DNA of 64,000 nt from the NCBI GenBank assembly GCA_041687095.1, contig JAWLCQ010000006.1:8415-72414 (forward strand), read 5' to 3'. Below the pieces are notes generated by a model, which had not been told where the DNA came from, ran no database searches, and saw only the letters and a program-made list of their open reading frames with translations. A program made the translations under genes and the position numbers. The stretch is from JAWLCQ01 sp041687095 (lineage in GTDB: Bacteria > Planctomycetota > Phycisphaerae > SM23-33). Below, piece by piece: positions 17,839-24,444 of the stretch. Every line of letters starts with the position of its first letter. The first letter of the stretch is position 1.

Positions 17839-19116
17839 ATGCCGGTATACACCTACGAAGCAATGAACAACCTCGGTCAGTCCGTCAAGGACCAGATCGA
17901 GGCGGGCTCCAGCGAGGACGCCATCGCCAAGATCCGGGCGATGGGGTTCTTCCCCACCAAGATCAAGGAGCAGGCCGGCAAGAAGGGCCCCGCCAAGGGC
18001 GCCGGCCGGGGCGGCCAGCAGGCCCAGGCGCGCGGCGGCAAGGGCGGGGCCGGGGCCCGCCGCACCGCCGGGAAAGTCTCCGCCAAGCTCCTCACCCAGT
18101 GCACCCGCCAGCTCTCCACCCTCGTCGACGCCGGCCTGCCCATCCTGCGGTCCCTCCGCATCCTCGAACAGCAGCAGAAGCCCGGCATGATGCGCGTCGC
18201 CATCCGCGTCGTCGCCGATGACGTCGAGGCGGGCTCCAGCCTCTCCGAGGCGTTCAGCCGCCACCCCAAGGCCTTTGACCGCCTCTACACCAACATGGTC
18301 AAGGCCGGCGAGGCCGGCGGCGTGCTGGACATCATCCTCCAGCGCCTCGCGGACTTCATGGAGAAGTCCCAGGCCCTCCGCCGCAAGGTCATCGGGGCCA
18401 TGATCTACCCCCTCGCCGTCATCACCTTCGCCATGGTCATCGTCACCCTGCTGCTCATGTTCGTCGTCCCCAAGTTCAGCGAGATCTTCCAGGGCATGGG
18501 CGTCGCCCTGCCCACCGTCACGCAGTTGCTGCTGGACCTCAGCGCGTGGATCAGCGGCGGCGGGTGGCTCGCCCTCATCGGCGTCCCGCTTCTCGTCTTC
18601 GCCATCTTCCGCCTGTTGCGGCTGTCCGAGGGCGGGAGCTACTTCGTGGACCTGCTGAAGATCCGCATCCCCATCATGGGCCGCATCGCCTCCAAGAGTT
18701 CCGTCGCCCGCTTCTCCCGAACCCTGGGCACCCTCCTCGCCGCCGGCGTGCCCATCCTCGACGCCATCACCATCACCGCCGACACCGCCGGTAACGAGGT
18801 GTACGGCCGCGCGCTGCGGAAGGTCCGCAACGCCATCCGCGAGGGCGAGAACTTCGCCGCCCCCCTCCGCCAGGCCAAGCTCGTCGATGCCATGGTCGTC
18901 AACATGATCGACGTGGGCGAGGAGACCGGCGAACTCGACAAGATGCTCGAGAAGATCGCCGACAACTACGACGACGAGGTCGACACCCTCGTGTCGTCCA
19001 TGACCTCGCTGCTCGAACCGGTCATGGTCATCACCCTGGGCGGGATCGTCGGATTCATCGTGCTCGCCCTGTTCATGCCCATGATCAGCCTGATCCAGAA
19101 CGTGTCCGGCGGCTAA
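17839..19116 (+). CDS. pilC: PilC/GspF inner-membrane platform protein
   Basis: The 425-residue protein begins MPVYTYEAMNNLGQSVKDQI, the usual GspF start. An Ala/Gly/Lys-rich low-complexity insert follows at about 48-75, then two repeats of the GspF domain (about 85-205 and 285-410), each with the pattern ctrQLSTLvdAGLPIL or FSRTLGTLLAAGVPIL. Hydrophobic segments lie at about 195-220, 235-260 and 390-415. PilC is the membrane platform that the ATPases act on. AGGAG upstream of ATG 17839 supports the start. The flexible basic insert near the N-terminus is longer than in typical PilC. Confidence 0.93.
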   Translation: MPVYTYEAMNNLGQSVKDQIEAGSSEDAIAKIRAMGFFPTKIKEQAGKKGPAKGAGRGGQQAQARGGKGGAGARRTAGKVSAKLLTQCTRQLSTLVDAGLPILRSLRILEQQQKPGMMRVAIRVVADDVEAGSSLSEAFSRHPKAFDRLYTNMVKAGEAGGVLDIILQRLADFMEKSQALRRKVIGAMIYPLAVITFAMVIVTLLLMFVVPKFSEIFQGMGVALPTVTQLLLDLSAWISGGGWLALIGVPLLVFAIFRLLRLSEGGSYFVDLLKIRIPIMGRIASKSSVARFSRTLGTLLAAGVPILDAITITADTAGNEVYGRALRKVRNAIREGENFAAPLRQAKLVDAMVVNMIDVGEETGELDKMLEKIADNYDDEVDTLVSSMTSLLEPVMVITLGGIVGFIVLALFMPMISLIQNVSGG

Positions 19117-19171
19117 CGGACCGAGACATCCGAGCGAAGACACGTGGAGACACCATGACCCTCCGCCACCA

Positions 19172-19227
19172 GACAGAGCGATTCCGCGACGCGACCCGCC
19201 AAGTGCGGGCGGCGGGATCGCTCTGTC
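19172..19227 (+). other. Long hairpin between pilC and the first pilin-like gene
   Basis: GACAGAGCGAT (19172-19182) pairs with ATCGCTCTGTC (19217-19227), and the inner bases (GACCCGCC with GGCGG) extend the stem. It lies in a 171-base gap in an otherwise tight operon. It could be an mRNA stabiliser or processing site that lets the pilin part be expressed at another level. A 32-codon frame from ATG 19155, with a GGAGA site, overlaps it and could be a leader peptide, but this is weak. Confidence 0.45.
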
Positions 19228-19287
19228 CGGGGCGAGGAATCACGCAGATATAGGCTCCGCAGGAGCGGGCCAGAAAGGACGTGCGAT

Positions 19288-20010
19288 ATGAGGCACGGGA
19301 ACCGAGGGATACGCGGCGGCGGCCGCGGGTTCACGCTTGTCGAGCTGATGGTGGTCATCACGATCATCGGGCTGCTGGTGGGGTTGATGGCGCCGGCGAT
19401 GACGGCGATCCGCCGCGCGGCGATGGAGGCGCGGTGCAAGGCCCGCATCGGCGAGCTGAGCAACGGGTGCCTGCAGTTCTGGGAAGACAACAAGCTCTAC
19501 CCCGCGCAGGACTACACGTCCAAGCTGGGAAAGACAGGCCAGGGCGTCGTCAGCGGGGCGTCGGCGATGAGCGCGGCCCTGTTCGGGTACGACTATCCCA
19601 TGGGCCGCCATGGCAATCTTGATAACGTGATGGCACCGTATGCCGTCACCATCCGCCAGGTCGCCATCAGCAAGTACGCCCAGTTGGACTCCGCGCAAGA
19701 CTTCTGCGCCAGGGACAACATGGCCACGATGAGCGATCGGTGGAGCGGCCAGCCGATGCCGATCCTGTACTACCCCTCGCGGCCCGGCGTGAAGGGGCTG
19801 GAGCAGTACGTGGAGAATGACAACATCGCGCACACGGAGGGGGTCACGTGGAAGCGAGGCACGAGCACCAAGTTCCATGACTACATCGCCAACAAGGTCC
19901 TCGGCGGCGGCGTGCCGTACAACGACCAGAAGTTCCTGATCATCGCCGCCGGATCGGACCGCAAATACGGGACCTCCGACGACATCACCAACTGGACCCG
20001 GGAGGAGTAG
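19288..20010 (+). CDS. Type IV pilin-like / pseudopilin protein 1
   Basis: A class III signal is visible: a 14-residue basic leader ending GRG, cleavage before FTLVELMVVITIIGLL, and Glu at mature position 5. The hydrophobic stretch to about residue 40 forms the pilin helix. The 240-residue product ends with SDRKYGTSDD, the C-terminal pattern of GspG-like pseudopilins with a calcium-binding loop. AAAGGA precedes the ATG. It is the first of seven pilin-class genes in a row and is probably a filament or minor subunit. Confidence 0.85.
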   Translation: MRHGNRGIRGGGRGFTLVELMVVITIIGLLVGLMAPAMTAIRRAAMEARCKARIGELSNGCLQFWEDNKLYPAQDYTSKLGKTGQGVVSGASAMSAALFGYDYPMGRHGNLDNVMAPYAVTIRQVAISKYAQLDSAQDFCARDNMATMSDRWSGQPMPILYYPSRPGVKGLEQYVENDNIAHTEGVTWKRGTSTKFHDYIANKVLGGGVPYNDQKFLIIAAGSDRKYGTSDDITNWTREE

Positions 20011-20014
20011 CGCC

Positions 20015-20782
20015 ATGCACGCCACCACCCCACGTTCCTCCTCCCGCCCCCGCGGGGGGTTCACCATCGTCGAGCTGACGCTCACCGTCGCCATCATGAC
20101 GCTGATCTCCACGGCGATGCTGATCTCCTACTCGCGCTACGTGAACCTCGCGCGGAAGTCGGCGACCCGGGCCACCTTCCAGCAGATCGACTCGGCGGTG
20201 TACCTGTACGCCTCCGACAACGACAACCAGTTCCCGCCCAGCCAACTCAACGGCGTGGCCGGTGCGCAGTGCCTGCCGATCTTCATCGCCGGATGCGTGG
20301 GCGATGAGGGCGGCGACAACACGCCCTCCGAAAAGTGGCGGAACAGCAAGGGCGTCGTCGCCGACGACGGCAAGGAGGGGTTCGGGTACCGCAAGGTCGC
20401 CCGCGGGCGCGTCTACGGGCCGTACAACGGCGTGGAGCAGATCCCGCTGAAGAAGCCCGACGGGGTGGATACGGCCTACCCGGTGTTCTACGACTCCTTC
20501 GGGGGGATCATCTTCTACTACCGCTGCGATCGCTCCGTGCTCCAGTCGAACTACAACCAGGCCTACCAGATCAGCGACCACGACTCCAGCAAATGGGCAG
20601 GGAACAAGGGCCCGATCACGCCGGGCAACGCCTACTTCAAGAACATCTCCATCGACGAGGGCGAACCCCGCTACTTCCGCACCGACTTCACCCTCTGCTC
20701 CTGGGGGCCCAACGAGCGGTGGCAGAACCCCACGAACCCGGCCAGCGACGACAACACCAACTTCGATTTCGCCAGAAAGTAG
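20015..20782 (+). CDS. Type IV pilin-like / pseudopilin protein 2
   Basis: The leader of 15 residues ends RPRGG, followed by FTIVELTLTVAIMTLISTAM with Glu at position 5. Total length is 255 residues. The mature part has a LYASDNDNQFPPSQ segment common in large-headed pseudopilins of planctomycetes, and a Cys pair (about C87 and C94) that could form a disulphide. It starts four bases after the previous stop, so the two are probably co-translated. Exact pilin class cannot be told from sequence alone. Confidence 0.83.
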   Translation: MHATTPRSSSRPRGGFTIVELTLTVAIMTLISTAMLISYSRYVNLARKSATRATFQQIDSAVYLYASDNDNQFPPSQLNGVAGAQCLPIFIAGCVGDEGGDNTPSEKWRNSKGVVADDGKEGFGYRKVARGRVYGPYNGVEQIPLKKPDGVDTAYPVFYDSFGGIIFYYRCDRSVLQSNYNQAYQISDHDSSKWAGNKGPITPGNAYFKNISIDEGEPRYFRTDFTLCSWGPNERWQNPTNPASDDNTNFDFARK

Positions 20783-20792
20783 AGAGCCAGCC

Positions 20793-21512
20793 ATGCGGTA
20801 TCGACAGCACTATCACGACCGAGCGGCGGAACGGGGCCGGGGGGAGCGCGGCGGCATGACGCTCGTCGAGCTGCTGGTGGTCCTTTTCGTGATCGCCATC
20901 CTCGTCTCCCTGGTGGTGGGCGTCTCGTCGTACATCACCACCCGCGTCTCCATCTCCCAGACCCAGGCGACCCAGACCGTGGTCAACGGGGCCATCCAGG
21001 CCTACGTGAAAGCGCAGGACGCCCCCCCCGCCCATCCGACCAGCGCACTCTACGACGTCATCCTGCAGGGCGACTCGGAGATGATCTGGAAGACCGAGCT
21101 GCAGTGGGAAGAGCAGGATGTCCGCGCCTACGTCCGCAGCCTCTGCCTGTTCCACCAGCTCGTCCACGTGCCCGAGTCGGCGCGGGAGCTGCAGCACCTG
21201 GGCGTGGGGGAGGCCCTCGAACAGGTCAGCCTGGTGAGCGGCAACCCGGCATCCAACTACACCGGGCTGGTCTACACCACCTGGTTCAAGGAGTGGGAGT
21301 CGGACTGGGGCCGGGACGCCAACGCCCCGCCCCGCGCGTTCATGGACGGGTTCGGCAAGCACATGGACTACAAGAGGAACGAGGGGCTCGGCGGCAACCC
21401 CGTCCTCATCTCCGCCGGAGAGGACGGGCGGTTCGGGGACCGCGGCAGCGACAGCCCGATCCTCCGAAACGCCGTCGCCGACAACGTACGCTCCGACAAC
21501 CGCAACCAGTAG
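20793..21512 (+). CDS. Type IV pilin-like / pseudopilin protein 3, Met at +1
   Basis: This 239-residue protein has a 21-residue leader ending RGERGG, then MTLVELLVVLFVIAILVSLV. The residue after the cleavage site is Met in place of the usual Phe, while Glu5 is kept. The C-terminal ISAGEDGRFGDRGSD resembles the calcium-loop end of GspG-like subunits. The mid part contains an aromatic segment with many Trp and Tyr (about 155-175). It follows the previous gene after ten bases. Confidence 0.83.
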   Translation: MRYRQHYHDRAAERGRGERGGMTLVELLVVLFVIAILVSLVVGVSSYITTRVSISQTQATQTVVNGAIQAYVKAQDAPPAHPTSALYDVILQGDSEMIWKTELQWEEQDVRAYVRSLCLFHQLVHVPESARELQHLGVGEALEQVSLVSGNPASNYTGLVYTTWFKEWESDWGRDANAPPRAFMDGFGKHMDYKRNEGLGGNPVLISAGEDGRFGDRGSDSPILRNAVADNVRSDNRNQ

Positions 21513-21532
21513 CCCCTCGGGGAGAGCAGAAC

Positions 21533-22471
21533 GTGAATACCTATACGACACTCCGATCCCGGCCGGGCTTCACGCTGATGGAACTCATGATCACGCTGAT
21601 GCTCATCGCCCTGCTGGCGGCGTTGGCGCTGCCGACGGTGATGACCCTCTTCAACTCCGGGGCCGAGGAGCAGGCCGTCAACATCCTCACCGCCCAGATC
21701 AACGCCGCCCGCTCCCTCGCCATCCGCAAGAACACCTACGCCGGCGTCCACGTCCAACTCGCCGACAAGGCCCTCGACATCCCCTTCGACACCAACGACC
21801 CGCGCGAGCGGAAGTACGTGTGCTACTCGGCCGTCGTCTGGGCCGATCCGTCCGCCGCCTCCCAGGCCGCCGGGGATCAGATCAAGTTCCGCATCGCCCC
21901 CAACTACCAGCCCATCCGCATGCCCCGCACCATCGCCTTCGGGGTGGTGGCGGCCCCGTTCGTCAACCCGGACGAGGAAAAGGAGCCGTACACCACCGCT
22001 CTGCTGACCCATCGGTTCGACGCGTCGGACATGTCGGGGCCTGACTACATCCGCGAGTTCACCACCTTCACCATCGTCTTCAGCCCCTCCGGGCAGATCC
22101 TCAACCGGCTGCCCACCGGCGATCTGGAGTTCGCGGAGATCAAGCCGGAGGAGTCCGGCGGGCCCGAAGTGGACCCGTTCATCGACGACGACGACCCCAA
22201 GACCGAGGCCAGCCTCTGGAACCGCGACTGGGCGGAGCAGTACCAGACCGACTACAACACCGGGGACGATGACACCAAGCTGGCGCAGAACAGGTCCCGC
22301 CGCCTCGCCCGGACGGTCGTCGTGTTCGACGTCGTCTACCTCATGCAGATGCCCCGATCGTACCTGACCGCCGACAGCAAGACCGTCTACCCGCGTGCGG
22401 ACCACATGAACGCCACGGGCGGCTACCTCGCCATCAACCCTCATACCGGGCAGTTGCTGCCCAGGGAGTAA
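21533..22471 (+). CDS. GspH-like pseudopilin 4
   Basis: GTG 21533 is preceded by GGGGAGAG and gives 312 residues. The frame is open further upstream but overlaps the previous gene. A 12-residue leader ends SRPG before FTLMELMITLMLIALLAALA. The EEQAVNILTAQINAARSLAI stretch right after the helix is typical of GspH/FimT-type subunits. An acidic segment (DPFIDDDDPKTEA, about 215-230) is unusual. The gene lies in the tight pilin cluster, and the next start is five bases after its stop. Confidence 0.82.
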   Translation: MNTYTTLRSRPGFTLMELMITLMLIALLAALALPTVMTLFNSGAEEQAVNILTAQINAARSLAIRKNTYAGVHVQLADKALDIPFDTNDPRERKYVCYSAVVWADPSAASQAAGDQIKFRIAPNYQPIRMPRTIAFGVVAAPFVNPDEEKEPYTTALLTHRFDASDMSGPDYIREFTTFTIVFSPSGQILNRLPTGDLEFAEIKPEESGGPEVDPFIDDDDPKTEASLWNRDWAEQYQTDYNTGDDDTKLAQNRSRRLARTVVVFDVVYLMQMPRSYLTADSKTVYPRADHMNATGGYLAINPHTGQLLPRE

Positions 22472-22476
22472 CGGCC

Positions 22477-23295
22477 ATGAGAACCAATCCTCGAACGACG
22501 CGTGCGCCGCGATACGGCTTCTCGCTCGCCGAGATGGTCATCGCCCTGGCCATTCTCGGGGTGGGCCTGAGCATGCTGCTCTCCCTCTTCCCCGCCGCCA
22601 TCGTCGAGACCGCCTCGTCCACCAACCAGACCATGGGCTCGCTGATCTGCCAGAACGGGCTCACCATGGCCAAGAGCGCCCTGACCTCCGACCTGCTGCT
22701 GTCGCGAAAGCCCAGTACGGACGAGCAGCCCCACAACGGGTGGATGCGGGTGCAGGAGGTCCGCGAAGCGTGGACCAACCTGGTGAACCTGGGGGACCGG
22801 CGGTATCCCGTGCAGGCGATCGCCAAGACGACCACGCGCGGCGTGGTGATCCTGGCGCGCAAGGTCAACGCGGACGTGAACGACCACCGGTGGCAGCTCA
22901 TCGCCGTCTCCTATGCGAAGAAGAACGCCACCGGGACGACGGTGCGCGGCCTGTACCCCACGGATACCCCCGAAGCCCATCCGAAATCCTACATCACCCA
23001 GGACATCGATCGGAATGAGAAGCGGTTCACCGTGACGGGCAACCGGCGGCTCTTCTTCAAGAAGGGCGGCGTGGTGATTGACTGCAGCCAGGGCAGTTCC
23101 GGGGAGTTCGCACGCATCGCCGAAATCGAGCGTCTAAGCGAGAGCGAAAACCGCGTGACCCTGGACCGGGCCTTCAGCCGCGACGTCAGCCGGGTGATCG
23201 TGATCGAGGAGTACAAGGGCGCCGCCCTGGTCACCGACGGCGATAGCGCGGTGATGAACGTGATGAGTATCGAAACGATTCTCCCGAAGAACTGA
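22477..23295 (+). CDS. GspI/PilV-like pseudopilin 5
   Basis: A 14-residue leader ends PRYG, then FSLAEMVIALAILGVGLSML with Glu5. The FSLxExxIALAI form is characteristic of GspI/PilV minor pilins. The 272-residue product has a C-terminal beta-rich region containing SSGEFARIAEIERL and ends in SIETILPKN. It probably takes part in the initiating tip complex together with the GspJ- and GspK-like genes that follow. Confidence 0.83.
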   Translation: MRTNPRTTRAPRYGFSLAEMVIALAILGVGLSMLLSLFPAAIVETASSTNQTMGSLICQNGLTMAKSALTSDLLLSRKPSTDEQPHNGWMRVQEVREAWTNLVNLGDRRYPVQAIAKTTTRGVVILARKVNADVNDHRWQLIAVSYAKKNATGTTVRGLYPTDTPEAHPKSYITQDIDRNEKRFTVTGNRRLFFKKGGVVIDCSQGSSGEFARIAEIERLSESENRVTLDRAFSRDVSRVIVIEEYKGAALVTDGDSAVMNVMSIETILPKN

Positions 23296-23321
23296 CCGCC
23301 AGCCTCATGGAGGTGAGCACA

Positions 23322-24425
23322 ATGCCTCACAACACACAGACAGACCGTGCGAATCCCAGTCGCCGGCACGCAGCGCGCGGGTTCACGATGCTGGAGCTGC
23401 TGGTGGCGACGTCGATCCTGACGCTGATGGTGCTGATCGTCGGGTCGCTGCTGTCCGCGAGCCAGTCCCTCGCCCGCAAGGGCCACACGAAGATGCGCGC
23501 CAACGCCGCCGCCGTCAACCTCGCCGAGACCATCCGCGAGGACATCCGCCGCATCTCCCGCCACGGGTTCCTCAGCATCACCCGCAAGGACGAGCAGGCC
23601 GTTATGCTGATGACCGTCGCGGGCCCGACCGCGAGCATCCGGGCCGCGGGGAAGGTGGGCACCGAGGCGCTGGTCATCTACTGCTTCTCGGCCCCCGTCC
23701 AGAACGACAATGTCAAGGCCGACAAGGTCTGGGCCCACGTCCTGCGGATTCCGGTTCTGCTGATGGGCCCGGGGAACCCCAACGACCCGGACCTCAGCGT
23801 CGCCCACATGTTCAACGTCCAGCGGCTGCCGCGCGGCCTGGACCGCACGGCCGGATCCCCCAGCTACAGCAACATCACCACGATCCAGGACATGAACGAA
23901 CTGGTGGACTACTTCATCCACAACAAGGTCCCGTACACCGGCAACCCGGACGACCTGAAGGTGCCCCCCAGCACCGCCAAGGCCGCCCTGGAGTCCTGGC
24001 GCGTCGCCGCCAACGAGTGCAAGGAGTTCCGCATCCAGTGGACGGACGGGCTGCACCCGACCACGACTCCGCTCAGATGGTACGGCCCGCTGGTCTCGCC
24101 CAATCGCCCCACGGCGAAGGCGGACCTCCCCAAGGTCACGGGGTGGACGAGTTCGCACGCGTGGGCCAAGACCGGCGCGGGCGACTACTACACCGAGTTC
24201 AACGCCGTCAAGAGCGGCTCGCCCATCTACCGCGTGCTCTGGACCCGCGAGAACCTCAACGACTGGCCCCGCGCGGTTCGGATCCGCTACAAGATGTCCC
24301 CGACCACCCTCTCCCCCGAGCTCAAGGCCGCCGGGCTGGACAAGACCTCCGCGGACGCGGCGGAGAGGGACGACGCGAAGAACGGCGTGGGATTCTACGA
24401 GATCATCTGCCCGATCAAGCACTGA
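23322..24425 (+). CDS. GspJ/PilW-like pseudopilin 6
   Basis: ATG 23322 is chosen because GGAGGTG lies just upstream; an in-frame ATG at 23307 contains that site. The 367-residue protein has a 20-residue leader ending HAARG, then FTMLELLVATSILTLMVLIV with Glu5. The following ASQSLARKGHTKMRANAAAV and NLAETIREDIRRISR segments match the J/PilW class. Its large C-terminal domain has no motif I recognise. In the order I-J-K it matches the minor-pilin order of type II secretion operons. Confidence 0.83.
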   Translation: MPHNTQTDRANPSRRHAARGFTMLELLVATSILTLMVLIVGSLLSASQSLARKGHTKMRANAAAVNLAETIREDIRRISRHGFLSITRKDEQAVMLMTVAGPTASIRAAGKVGTEALVIYCFSAPVQNDNVKADKVWAHVLRIPVLLMGPGNPNDPDLSVAHMFNVQRLPRGLDRTAGSPSYSNITTIQDMNELVDYFIHNKVPYTGNPDDLKVPPSTAKAALESWRVAANECKEFRIQWTDGLHPTTTPLRWYGPLVSPNRPTAKADLPKVTGWTSSHAWAKTGAGDYYTEFNAVKSGSPIYRVLWTRENLNDWPRAVRIRYKMSPTTLSPELKAAGLDKTSADAAERDDAKNGVGFYEIICPIKH

Positions 24426-24444
24426 TCGGATTGCGAGGTTTGCC

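Noticed and set aside
16003..19143. A 1000-codon minus-strand frame opposite pilB and pilC
   Set aside because: Shadow of strongly supported genes.
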